From Corella eumyota (lineage: Eukaryota; Chordata; Ascidiacea; Phlebobranchia; Corellidae): a DNA stretch of 64,000 nucleotides. The notes under the pieces are model-generated. The model ran no database searches. It was not told the origin of the DNA and worked only from the letters and a program-made list of their open reading frames with translations. Made by a program: the position numbers and the translations under genes. The stretch is from NCBI GenBank assembly GCA_963082875.1, contig OY720098.1:1302001-1366000 (forward strand), in the 5' to 3' direction. Below are positions 36,312-47,155 of the stretch, piece after piece; the first letter of the stretch is position 1; each line of letters begins with the position of its first letter.

Positions 36312-36517
36312 TCAAGGCATAAATTCCAAAGGTCGATTAAAGCCACCTTTTCGGTTCATATATTGCCTGAAAAAAGAATAAATATTATATTTAAAATAAA
36401 GCAACTATTTGTTATGGTTTTATATGTATTGGACAAAACAAACAAAGTAACTTACCTATATTTTCGTTCTACTTTTCTGTTTATTGCGTAAGTGTCATTA
36501 TTTTCAACTTTTTTATT
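36312..36517 (-). pseudogene. orphan SNRNP27 exons 5-6, unit 4
   Basis: Penultimate exon 36456-36517 and last exon 36312-36366. Frame and splice sites are intact. The last exon differs from the true one by a silent change (Leu codon before GluPheMetPro). Confidence 0.88.
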
Positions 36518-37287
36518 CTAAAAAAACAAAATTATATTAGTTATAAATAAGTAATCACAAATTAATTTATTTACTTATTGATATAAATATTAGGGCCACT
36601 TGTACTTTCGATTTTAGAGTAACTAAAAGCCTAAATTATGAGAGAAAATAAGAATGGAACATAAAGTATGAAAGATAATCAACAAGGGCCATGAAGTACA
36701 AAAAAACTAGCAAAGACCGTGAAATACGAGAGAAAATTAGATAAAACTGGAGAGTACAACAAAAAATAGTAAGAACAGCAAATTCTAAGAGTTCGTTCGA
36801 GAACCGTAAAGTAAAAATGATCGAAATAATTTTTATATAATGAAAATTTAATGTTAACATAGTTATTAAACAGTTTTAAAATTTGAACAAAATCTTAAAA
36901 TTTAAGTTTTTATGACTTCAACTTCGAAAAAAAATTTGCATTTAAAATGTTGTACAGATGATTTAAAAGCTCAAAATCTAAGATTTTGAATCACAATAAA
37001 TTAAGAGTACAAGTACAAATATACACAAAACATATTGTAAACTTTCTTTATTAAAAAGTAATTTATTACGATTATTTTGAGAAGGAAGCACAACTATGAC
37101 AACTAATAGGAACAATAAAATGATATGCAACAGAAATAAATCCTTTGTATTTATCACAAAAACTTAAAAATTATGCAAATTGAACAATTTTTAATTATAA
37201 ATCCAATATGTTTTTTAAAATAGGGCAACCAAAATCTTAAACAGTCAGTTAATTTAAATTCAAAAATCTTTGTAAATTTTGTTCACA

Positions 37288-38175
37288 TTACTTTTTACGC
37301 AAAGAACCACAAATAAAAATACGCCTACGCCAATCAACATAACTAGCAAGCACACAGATTATAATCAATGTCAAGTTAAAGCTGTATATTAGAGTCGCGG
37401 CTAAAAGTTGTCCCTTAAACACCAAAACAATTCCAACAGCCATAAAAACTAGGTTAGATGTAACACTGACTGCTGTACTAGCTGCCACCCTTTTTATAAG
37501 AGAATGAACCTTTTTATGTTCCCCAATAGATTCGTTTTCTCTTATATATCTGACCAAAGGGTAGAGCACCAAACATAACTGCATTAGTTCAACAGTTGTA
37601 GAAGTAACTAAAAACAGGCATAATCCGCAAAAGGAAGGACTAATAACTCGTTTAAGTTCCGGTAAACACCCTAGAGGAGTATTAGTGAGTACTGTTGTCA
37701 CAGATTCTATAACAACCGCAAATGTAGTGCTTATAATAATAAAGCCCAGTGTTATCCCGCTGAAATATCGCAGTGCCTTCGTTTTAATATGCTCCATAGA
37801 GGGATTTGAGTACAGGTTGTCCTGTCTTAACCATAAGATACTGTGAAGAGAACATGTACTTACACAGTATAAAAAGTTTTCCAACGTTGGGGAAAGAAAG
37901 CAAAACAATTCTGATCTAGTTTGGTAGAAAAACCCTACATACACCACGATAATACGAATAAAACCGCAAGTTGTTGCAATAGGCATCAAGACCCTTGAAA
38001 TTCGGTCGTGTGAAGTACGCGCTCTTTCTTTTATCTGTTTTATAGCGTAAGAAAACACAGCTGTGTTAAGATAGATTAAAATAACCAGTAAAATATTGAT
38101 TCCTACTAGTTCGACGTAACTATACACCCCGTGGAAATAAACAACTTCTCCAGAAGAATTGGTATTATTTTCCAT
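37288..38175 (-). CDS. seven-transmembrane receptor, unit 5
   Basis: An open 295-residue copy. Distinct residues are ILIYLNTAV in TM1, IKQIKERA in the first inner loop, FSGITLGF at the start of TM4, KRVISPSFCG at the start of TM5 and VRYIRENESI in the third inner loop. It shares the TM2-TM3 block (GFFYQTRSEL) with units 4 and 6, but ELMQL with unit 3. Cys92 and the loop-2 Cys are kept. Confidence 0.9.
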   Translation of the reverse strand: MENNTNSSGEVVYFHGVYSYVELVGINILLVILIYLNTAVFSYAIKQIKERARTSHDRISRVLMPIATTCGFIRIIVVYVGFFYQTRSELFCFLSPTLENFLYCVSTCSLHSILWLRQDNLYSNPSMEHIKTKALRYFSGITLGFIIISTTFAVVIESVTTVLTNTPLGCLPELKRVISPSFCGLCLFLVTSTTVELMQLCLVLYPLVRYIRENESIGEHKKVHSLIKRVAASTAVSVTSNLVFMAVGIVLVFKGQLLAATLIYSFNLTLIIICVLASYVDWRRRIFICGSLRKK

Positions 38176-38559
38176 TTTGATTCAGTTACTTTACTTAAAC
38201 TTCACCTTAACTATATTTTCTGCCAAGCAATAGCTAATAAACTTAAATAAGGTATAGCTAAAAATGATAAATCATATTAATAAACGCTTTTTAATTTAAA
38301 TTATAAAAAGTATTTATTTAAAAAGGCTGAATATTTTAGCAAATTTAATTTTTTATCCTGAAATATTGCAAATAAGTCAACCCGCCCTATTGTGTATTAT
38401 TATTACCTGATAGTAGAGGTTATATGTCTATAAATCATATAATAACGCTGGTATCAAAACACCAGACAAAAATAGTTCATCATTCGTAATATAATTGATT
38501 ACCGTGCCAGTACAGATATTATAATCTAACCTATATTTTCTCGCAAAATTTGTCCTCGA

Positions 38560-38815
38560 TGTGGGAAAGTCGACTTTACGGCCTAAATATAGAGTAACAT
38601 TTGTAACCCGACCCAGTCTCGAGTTGGAAAAAAATTATTAATTATAATTCCACGATAATTAAGCTTCCAATTAGGAGTTGACTTAGCAGGAGTTTATACT
38701 GTTTATAGCCTTTTAGCGAGGGCGCTACAGCATGTAAGCAGTTGGGATCGAACCCATTACCTTAACGTGGTAAAGTCAAGTGTTTTAACATTTACACAAC
38801 GTCGCTGGTAGTTTT
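38560..38815 (-). mobile_element. SINE family A remnant in unit 5
   Basis: Same place as in the other units, with small deletions (TTTGTAACCCGACCC). Confidence 0.85.
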
Positions 38816-39116
38816 AATGTTACCTATAAAGTTAGTGCATATCGTTTTACCTTAAATTTGTATTAATAAAAAACAACAAAAAATCGTTTATACTAGCAGC
38901 GAACATTTAAAAAAAATTTTTCAAGTTTATTAAGAAACTAAGGGTTGCCAGATATTTTTATATCAGAGTTGCCAAATCTTTTAAACAGATTTTTCAGTAA
39001 AATAACACAACCCCTAAACCTGCTTATGCTTGGTAAACAAGATCATAAAGCAAGTATAATATGTTGAATATTTACACTAGTATTGCCTTAAATGTGAATA
39101 TAATTAGTTTTTTTCA

Positions 39117-39322
39117 TCAAGGCATAAATTCTAAAGGTCCATTAAAGCCACCTTTTCGGTTCATATATTGCCTAAAAAAAGAATAAATATTATATTTAAA
39201 ATAAAGCACTTATTTGTTATGGTTTTATATGTATTGGACAAAACAAACAATGTAACTTACCTATATTTTCGTTCTACTTTTCTGTTTATTGCGTAAGTGT
39301 CATTATTTTCAACTTTTTTATT
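39117..39322 (-). pseudogene. orphan SNRNP27 exons 5-6, unit 5
   Basis: Penultimate exon 39261-39322 and last exon 39117-39171. Open, but one change turns FNRP into FNGP in the otherwise invariant C-terminal motif. Confidence 0.87.
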
Positions 39323-40085
39323 CTAAAAAAACAAAATTATATTAGTTATAAATAAGTAATCACAAATTAATTTATTTACTTATTGGTATAAATATTCGGG
39401 CCACTTGTACTCTCGATTTTGGAGTAACTTAAAGCCTAAATTATGAGAGAAAATAAGAATGGAACATAAAGTATGAAAGATAATCAACAAGGGCCATGAA
39501 GTACAAAAAACTAGCAAAGACCGTGAAATACGAGAGAAAATTAGATAAAACTGGAGAGTACAACAAAAAAATAGTGAGGACAGCAAATTCTAAGAGTTCG
39601 TTCGAGAACCGTAAAGTAAAAATGATCCAAATAATTTTTATATAATGACAATTTAATGTTAACGTAGTTATTAAACAGTTTTAAAATTTGTACAAAATCT
39701 TATAATTTAAGTTTTTATGACTTAAACTTCAAAAAAAATTTGCATTTAAAACGTTGTACAGATGATTTAAAAGCTCAAAATCTAAGATTTCGAATCACAA
39801 TAAGTTAAGAGTACAAATATACACAAAACATATTGTAAACTTCCTTTGTTAAAAAGTAATTTATTACGATTATTTTGAAAAGGAAGCACAACTATGACAA
39901 CTAATATGAACGATAAAATGATATGCAACAGAAATAAATCCTTTGTATTTATCACAAAAACTTACAAATTATGCAAATTGAACAATTTTTAATTATAAAT
40001 CCAATATGTTTTTTAAAATAGGGCAACCAAAATCTTAAACAGTCAGTTAATTTAAATTCAAAAATGTTTGTAAATTTCGTTCACA

Positions 40086-40973
40086 TTACTTTTTACGCAA
40101 AGAACCACAAATAAAAATTTGCCTACGCCAATCAACATAACTAGCAAGCACACAGATTATAATCAATGTCAAGTTTAAGCTATATATTGTAGTCGATGCT
40201 AAAGTTTGTACCTTAAACACCAAAACAATTCCAACAGCCATACAAATTAGGTTGGATGTAACACTGACTGCCGTACTAGCTGCCACCCTTTTTATAAGAG
40301 AATGAACCTTTTTATGTTCCCCAATAGATTTGCTTTCTCTTATATGTCTGACCAAAGGGTAGAGCACCAAAAATAGCTGCATTATTTCAAAAGTTATTGA
40401 AGTAACTAAAAGCAGGCATAATCCGTAAAGGAAAGGAAAAATAACTCGTTTAGAGTCCGGTAAACACCCTAGAGGAGTATTAGTGAGTACTGTTGTCACA
40501 GATTCCATAACAACCGCAAATGTAGTGCTTATAATAATAAAACCCAGTGTTATCCTGCTGAAATATCGCAGTGCCTTCGTTTTAATATGCTTCATTGAGG
40601 GATTTGAGTACAGGTTGTCCTGTCTTAACCATAAGATACTGTGAAGAGAACATGTACTTACACCGTATAAAGAGTTTTCAAACTTTGGCGAAAGAAAGCA
40701 AAGCAATTCTGATCTAGTTTGGTAGAAAAACCCTACATACACCACGATAATACGAATAAAACCGCAAGTTGTTGCAATAGGCATCAAGACCCTTGAAATT
40801 CGGTCGTGTGAAGTACGCGCTCTTTCTTTTATATGTTTTATAGCGTAAGAAAACACAGTTGTGTTTAGATAGATTGAAATAACCAGTAAAATATTGATTC
40901 CTACTAGTTCGACGTAACTATACACCCCGTGAAAATAAACAACTTCTCCAGAAGAATTGGTATTATTTTCCAT
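40086..40973 (-). CDS. seven-transmembrane receptor, unit 6
   Basis: An open 295-residue copy, the nearest to the intact SNRNP27 gene: its ATG lies 943 bp beyond the SNRNP27 stop on the same strand. It has SPKFENSLYG and PSMKHIKT in common with unit 4, and its own changes PDSKRVIFPFLYG, ITFEIMQ, RESKSIGEH and DWRRQIF. Since it borders the only complete SNRNP27 gene, its position is likely the ancestral one (inference). The gap is too long for a tight tunicate-style operon. Confidence 0.9.
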   Translation of the reverse strand: MENNTNSSGEVVYFHGVYSYVELVGINILLVISIYLNTTVFSYAIKHIKERARTSHDRISRVLMPIATTCGFIRIIVVYVGFFYQTRSELLCFLSPKFENSLYGVSTCSLHSILWLRQDNLYSNPSMKHIKTKALRYFSRITLGFIIISTTFAVVMESVTTVLTNTPLGCLPDSKRVIFPFLYGLCLLLVTSITFEIMQLFLVLYPLVRHIRESKSIGEHKKVHSLIKRVAASTAVSVTSNLICMAVGIVLVFKVQTLASTTIYSLNLTLIIICVLASYVDWRRQIFICGSLRKK

Positions 40974-41357
40974 TTTGATTCAGTTACTTTACTTAAACTT
41001 TACCTTAACTATATTTTCTGCCAAGCAATAGCTAATAAACTTAAATAAGGTATAGCTAAAAATGATAAATCATATTAATAAACGCTTTTTAATTTAAATT
41101 ATAAAAAGTATTTATTTAAAAAGGCTGAATATTTTAGCAAATTTAATTTTCCATACTAAAATATTTCAAATAAGTCAAACCGCCCTATTGTGTATTATTA
41201 TTACCTGATAGTAGAGGTTATATGTCTATAAATCATATAATAACGCTGGTGTCAAAACACCAGACAAAAATAGTTTATCATTCGTAATATAATTGATTAC
41301 CGTGCCGGTACAGATATTATAATCTAACCTATATTTTCTCGCAAAATTTGTCCTCGA

Positions 41358-41610
41358 TGTGGGAAAGTCGACTTCACAGCCTAAACATAGAGTAACATTT
41401 GTTACCCCGACCCAGTCTCAAGTTGGGAAAAAATTATTAATTATGATTCCACGATAATTAGGCTTCAAATTAAGAGTTGACTCAGCAGGAGTTTATACTG
41501 TTTATAGCCTTTTAGCGAGGGCGCTACAGCATGTAAGCAGTTGGGATCGAACCCATTACCTTAACATGGTAAAGTCAAGTGTTTTAACAATTACACATCG
41601 TCGCTGGTAG
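41358..41610 (-). mobile_element. SINE family A remnant in unit 6
   Basis: The copy that lies between the true SNRNP27 3' end and the unit 6 receptor. It reads TCGACTTCACAGCC and ends ACACATCGTCGCTGG. Confidence 0.85.
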
Positions 41611-41915
41611 TTTAAATATTACCTATAAAGTTAGTGCATATCGTTTTACATTTATTTTTGTATTAATAAAAAACAACAAAAAATCATTTATACTAGCAGC
41701 AAACATTTAAAAAAAATTTTTCAAGTCATTAAGAAACTCAGGCTTGCCAGATATTTTTATGTCAGAGTTGCCAGATCTTTTAAACAGATTTTTCAGTAAA
41801 ATAACACAACCTTTAAACCTGCTTATGCTTGGTAAACAAGATCATAAAGCAAGTGTAATATGTTGAATATTAACACTAGTATTGCCTTAAATGTGAATAT
41901 AATTAGTTTTTTTCA

Positions 41916-44288
41916 TCAAGGCATAAATTCTAAAGGTCGATTAAAGCCACCTTTTCGGTTCATATATTGCCTGAAAAAAGAATAAATGTTATATTTAAAA
42001 TAAAGCAACTATTTGTTATGATTTTAAAATACATACTAAATAAACAAACAGTTTAACTTACCTATATTTTCGTTCCACTTTTCTATTTATTGCGTAAGTG
42101 TCGTTATTTTCAACTTTTTTATTCTAAAAAAAACAAAATTATATTAGACATAAATAGGTTATCACGAATTAATTTATTTACTTATTGGTATAAATATTCG
42201 TGTCACTTGTACTTTCGATTTTGGAGTAACTTAAAGCCTAAATTATGAGAGAAAATAAGAATGGAACATAAAGTATGAAAGATAATCAACAAGGGCCATG
42301 AAGTACAAAAAAAACTAGCAAAGACCATGAAATACAAGAAAAAATTTGATAAAACTGGAGAGTACAACAAAAAAATAGTGAGAACAGCAAATTCTAAGAG
42401 TTCGTTCGAGGAACGCAAAGTACAAATATTTTTTATATATCGACACTTTAATGTTAACATAGTTATTAAACAGTTTTAAAATTTGTACAAAATCAGAAAA
42501 TTTAAGTTTTCATGACTTCAACTTCGATATTTTTTTTATATAAAAACCTTTTAAAGTTTCACCGATATTTCAACTATGAATATCAGTACCACCTTACCTT
42601 AGTTGTATCAAAACTTCCAAACCCCATCAGTTCTTGCATCCTTTTATCTTCATCTGTCATATCTTCAGGGTTGATTGGTAGAATTGCTAAAACAACAAAA
42701 TATTAAAATGAAGTTACAACATTACAAAATGTATAATAAAATATAACTTTATAATTTTAAGTTAACAAAAGTTTAGGTTTACTATTTCTGGGGTGCAAAA
42801 AAACACAATCAAACTAAAACAAATTTGTAAAAGTGCTACAAGTACGTAAACTATTTTAAAAACTATTTTTACTTAAAAAATAGTTCAGTTGTACAACACC
42901 CCATAAAATAATAAAAATTGAAGGTTTTTTGTTTACCATACTTAACATAATATAAAATGATATTTTTAAGACTATGAAGGAATTCTTTTTCAAAAAACCC
43001 AAAATAACTAAAGGAGCTAACAACATAAATACTTGACTAAGCTGACTATGAAGATGTTACCAGGTTTTTAATATCCAAACAAGAAAATGGTAACTTAAGA
43101 ATTAAATGTAGTGATAAAATTACTTTATGTTTTATGTTTTATTTATGTAAAGCTTATATTAAAAACTAGTAGATAACCCGCCCTACAGTCTAGATTTTAA
43201 TTTTCATAATATGATCGCAACTTTTAATTAATATTTGCCCGCAATAATTTGCCAGCATACTACAAAAGGGAGTTTTGTTTACTCATAGACCCATAAATCA
43301 GACATATAAATAAATATATATTCGTATATATTTATAACTTACTTGTTTTAACTGCTTGTTTCTTTTTCTTCTTAGAAGGACCTTTGACCCCAAGACTGCC
43401 ACCCAGTGTTAATAAAGCTTGTGCGTCATGAGGAGTTTTCCAATTTGGTTCCTCTCTCCGACTTCTGTCATCGTGTCTGTGATGTCATAATAAACGATTA
43501 ATTAAAATTTTTACACATTTTTATTACAAAACTTTTATATAAGTCCTTTTACATTAAAAAATAAAATCCGAAGAAATTGTTAAAATGTACATGCCTTCTT
43601 CCGGGGGGTGAGCGAGGTCGCCTCGATGATGACCCCGGTGACCTTGACCTATGACGTCGTCGTGGTGACCTTGATCTTCTCCGAGGAGACCGACTTCTTC
43701 TTCTTCTTTCTCCTCTTCGTTCTATACAAAAAAAATATATATATTTAAAAATATACTGACTATCCAGTCTGGAAAGTAGGGCAGCGTGCATGCAGGAGAT
43801 TTTTTTCATTAAAAAAAAGGCACGCGTGGAATTAGCGTTTTGTACGACTGGTGCCTTAAAAAAATATGCACGCGCAGTACTGACGCCTAAAACACGCTAA
43901 CATAAATCACGCGTGCACGCCTAGACCCGGAATTTTGTTATGTGTGCACGCGCGGTCACGCATTTTTTTACGCTTGCACGCACGAGATCTCGTCGAAAAC
44001 TGCCCTACTTTTCAGACATGAGTAAGGCGCTATAAAGGGTATGAACTCCTGCTGAGCCAGCACTTAATCAGCAGCATAATTATCGGCCAATCATAATCTA
44101 CAATATCCCAAACTGCTAAAGGCAACTCGAGACTGGGTCGGTTTTAGGTTTAACAATGTACATAAATAAATACGTGGGTTTTTTGACCAAATGCTAATAT
44201 AATACAAAACCTCGGCCTAAAGTAAATCCAATTCTAACTTACCTCTTTCAATTCTGTGTCGTGGACTTCTTGATCTTGAACGTCCCAT
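41916..44288 (-). CDS. SNRNP27: U4/U6.U5 tri-snRNP 27-kDa protein, six exons
   Basis: SNRNP27 is a small RS-domain protein of the spliceosomal tri-snRNP that acts around 5' splice-site choice. Exons: 44288-44243, 43721-43595, 43476-43343, 42686-42598, 42123-42062, 41970-41916; 513 bases, 170 residues (human about 155). The N-terminus is MGRSRSRSPR followed by Arg-Ser repeats. A lineage-specific lysine-rich insert follows (GVKGPSKKKKKQ). The conserved C-terminal domain reads LMGFGSFDTTK, KKVENNDTYAINRKVERKYR and QYMNRKGGFNRP, as in human. The frame across exons 2 and 3 works only with a GC donor (AAG|GCATGT at 43594-43593), a likely GC-AG intron. Intron 1 holds a MITE and a SINE fragment. Exons 5 and 6 lie inside the tandem array and have five orphan copies downstream. 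Confidence 0.93.
42528..42597 (-). other. array breakpoint in SNRNP27 intron 4
   Basis: Identity to the other units stops near ACTTCGAT. From here to exon 4 the sequence is single-copy in the window. This is the right edge of the duplication. Confidence 0.75.
43165..43320 (+). repeat. dispersed repeat of about 170 bp, copy 4
   Basis: It has CATAATATGATCGCAACTTT and TTAATATTTGCCCGC, matching the repeats in NuMA introns at 10820, 12065 and 13905. It lies in SNRNP27 intron 3. Confidence 0.65.
43767..44017. mobile_element. 251-bp MITE with CpG-rich interior
   Basis: The ends GTCTGGAAAGTAGGGCAG (43767-43784) and CTGCCCTACTTTTCAGAC (44000-44017) are inverted repeats matching at 17 of 18 bases. 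The interior is unusually rich in GCACGCG/CGCGTGC words in an AT-rich region. No frame is present. It lies in SNRNP27 intron 1, directly against a SINE fragment. No clear target duplication was found, perhaps because it sits at the SINE edge. Confidence 0.82.
44018..44150 (+). mobile_element. 3' part of a SINE family A copy
   Basis: It begins at GAGTAAGGCGCTATAAAG and runs to GAGACTGGGTCGG, so the tRNA-like head is missing. The MITE occupies the place of the head, which suggests that it inserted there or that a deletion removed it. Confidence 0.85.
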
Positions 44289-45415
44289 TGTGAGATTGTA
44301 TTTAAAATTAAAACTTATTCGTAGTTTTTCGTAAAAACTTGTTATTTTTAAAGGGTAGTAACTTCAAGTTTCTTATTAAAGTGTTTACCAGTTTTATTTA
44401 GCGTTTATCCTCAAAATTTTGTCGTCAATATTCTCTTTAGTTAGGACTTGGCATCAAAATTGACGTAATCTTTTATTTGGTAAACTATTGGGTTATATGT
44501 ATCATTTAATACTGGGTTTAAACGGCAATAAAATTGTCCTTCACTAAACATCAAAAAATTAAACATATAATACTTTAAGGTTCTAAGATTAGGTTAGGTG
44601 ACCACAGTACAAAACAAAATATTAACAAAATAAAAAAATAATTTTATTATTGTCATTTCCTTTCATTGCACTATTATTTAGTTAGTAAACTGTAAACATG
44701 ATTTACAAAAACACCAAATATACAGAAAAGTATTTTGAATACAATTCATAAAAAAAAATTATAAGAATTAAAACAAAAAATTAATTAGTATAACAATAAC
44801 AAACAATAATATTTAAAGTAGCACTAATATGTTTTTTTAATTTTTTTTTTTTTTGATTAAAGTAAATAATAAATACGATATACAATTAATATTACAACAA
44901 TGCGACGAAAAAAAAAACAAAATCAATTTAATCATGTGAAACATGCCAAAAGTATTAATGTTTATATAAAAATTTTAAATATGTTATGGCATGGTCATCA
45001 AACTCAGTACAAATCATTTAATAATAATTACGATATAATAAAATACAAAAAAAAATACACACTTAAAAATATTTGGTATAAAAAAAATAATTGGTATAAA
45101 AATAGAGAATTGAAAATTGGTATAAAAATAGAGAATTGACAAAAAAACAAAATTGTTAGAAAAAAACCAGTTAGGATTTTAATTTTTTAATTTGTTAACA
45201 CATAATTAATCAAAAAATAAACGCAAAAAACAACAAAAGGTACATGAAATTATCAATAAATGCAAAAAATAATAATTTACTTAATAATGTTAAATGTATA
45301 ATACACTAAAAGAGTATATATATTGTTTAACAATTCAAATGTTATCGATATGAAAATAGAAAACAGCATTGGCTTAAAATTGCCTCTTGGCATAAGAGCC
45401 TGCAAATCACCCATT
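44289..45415. other. SNRNP27 5' flank and AT-rich DNA
   Basis: The first 150 bp upstream of the SNRNP27 ATG should hold its promoter, but I see no distinctive element. Beyond about 44600 the stretch is extremely AT-rich. The frame at 44900-45139 is Lys/Asn/Ile-rich with near-repeats (NNWYK, KIEN) and does not look like a gene. Confidence 0.45.
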
Positions 45416-46285
45416 ATGAATCAAGAATTTTCCTTGGCATATCTATAAAACATTTAAATAGTGTTTATTTAATTACATCACAAAAATTGGTACTAAATTT
45501 GGCCCAATGAAAAAGGGTCATTTACTAGTCTAACATTAAAAGTGTATTACTAGTCTAACATTAATAAATTAATCTTGTTACAAGTTTTATTTTTTTAAAT
45601 ATTCAAGTTTGCTTATCAATCCAGTAGTTTACCCAAAAGATTTTAAATAAAACACAAGTGTCGCCCCTTAATTGATATTTAACACAACTACTTTACAAAA
45701 ATTAACTATAGCAAAAATTAACTATAAAATTAACTATATATATGGTAACTTACCATATTATGTGGTTTTGGTATTTTTTTGTCGAAATAGCAGTCGAATG
45801 TAGTTGTCATTAGGTGGCTTGTTAGTTCTAAATAACAACAAAACATACAAAATAACTTTTAATTAAGCTATATGACTTAAGTTCGGCCAATTAATAATTA
45901 CGTACACATAAATTTAAAGTATTTTATAGAATGGCCATCTAACTTGTAGGCAAAGCACTTTTTTAAAATTATTAAAAAAAACAAAACACTGTTTACTTGC
46001 CCAGATGGTTAAGCGAGCAAACACGATTAAAAAATAATATAACTTAGTAAAGTTTTTTCAATTTTTGTTTAATTGCCTAAATAAAAATGACTACGAAAAA
46101 TCACATTTTTGGCAGGGTGTAAACATGCTATTATTACTAACACAGTGACCATATCATGTTTTTAAATTATTGATGTCTTGTTAAACTTACCTTAAATATC
46201 AAAAAGCCAAATAAATGGAAAGTTAAATAGCAAATTAATTACTAAGGATCTTTAGCTTCATATAACCACTGTTAAGCTTAGCTTT
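45416..46285. repeat. 870-bp tandem duplication, copy A
   Basis: Starts ATGAATCAAGAATTTTCC. It is about 98% identical to the next copy. On the minus strand 45754-45827 is flanked by a TTAG acceptor and a GGTAAG donor and reads NKPPNDNYIRLLFRQKN before a stop. This is exon-like, but the gene is unknown. Confidence 0.93.
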
Positions 46286-47155
46286 ATGAATCAAGAATTT
46301 TCCTTGGCATATCTATAAAACATTTAAATAGTGTTTATTTAATTACATCACAAAAATTGTTACTAAATTTGGCACAATGAAAAAGGGTTATTTACTAGTC
46401 TAACATTAATAGTGTATCACTAGTCTAACATTAATAAATTAATCTTGTTACAAGTTTTATTTTTTTAAATATTCAAGTTTGCTTATCAATCCAGTAGTTT
46501 ACCTAAAAGATTTTAAATAAAACACAAGTGTCGCCCCTTAATTGATATTTAACACAACTATTTTTCAAAAATTAACTATAACAAAAATTAACTATAAAAT
46601 TAACTATATATATGGTAACTTACCATATTATGTGGTTTTGGTATTTTTTTGTCGAAATAGCAGTCGAATGTAGTTGTCATTAGGTGGCTTGTTAGTTCTA
46701 AATAACAACAAAACATAAAAAATAACTTTTAATTAAGCTATATGACTTAAGTTCGGCTAATTAATAATTACGTACACATAAATTTAAAGTATTTTATAGA
46801 ATGGCCATCTAACTTGTAGGCAAAGCACTTTTTTAAAATTATTAAAAAAAAACAAAACACTGTTTACTTGCCCAGATGGTTAAGCGAGCAAACACGATTA
46901 ATAAATAATATAACTTAGTAAAGTTTTTTCAATTTTTGTTTAATTGCCTAAATAAAAATGACTACGAAAAATCACATTTTTGGCAGGGTGTAAACATGCT
47001 ATTATTACTAACACAGTGACCATATCATGTTTTTAAATTATTGATGTCTTGTTAAACTTACCTTAAATATCAAAAAGCCAAATAAATGGAAAGTTAAATG
47101 GCAAATTAATTACTAAGGATCTTTAGCTTCATATAACCACTGTTAAGCTTAGCTT
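46286..47155. repeat. 870-bp tandem duplication, copy B
   Basis: Second copy, ending at GTTAAGCTTAGCTTTGG. The same exon-like segment lies at 46624-46697, with identical borders and frame. The few differences from copy A point to a recent duplication. Confidence 0.93.

Larger units (their letters stand above)
25677..42527 (-). repeat. six-unit tandem segmental duplication (receptor plus SNRNP27 exons)
   Basis: Units begin at AAAATGTTGTACAGATG or a close variant at 25677, 28480, 31298, 34128, 36944 and 39748; the last ends near 42527. Lengths are about 2803, 2818, 2830, 2816, 2804 and 2780. From left to right each unit holds the receptor 3' UTR, the receptor gene, its 5' flank, a SINE remnant, the last SNRNP27 exon, the penultimate SNRNP27 exon and part of SNRNP27 intron 4. 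Copies look well over 90% identical, including the noncoding parts. The join between units (A-run, TTTGCATTTAAAATG) marks the original breakpoint between SNRNP27 intron 4 and DNA 3' of the receptor. Confidence 0.95.

Noticed and set aside
40974-41915. Operon of SNRNP27 and the unit 6 receptor
   Set aside because: The gap of 943 bp holds a SINE and is far longer than tunicate operon spacers; nothing indicates trans-splicing.
43549-43809. 86-codon Arg/Ser-rich frame as a separate small gene
   Set aside because: Its core is SNRNP27 exon 2; both ends run into introns and the MITE.
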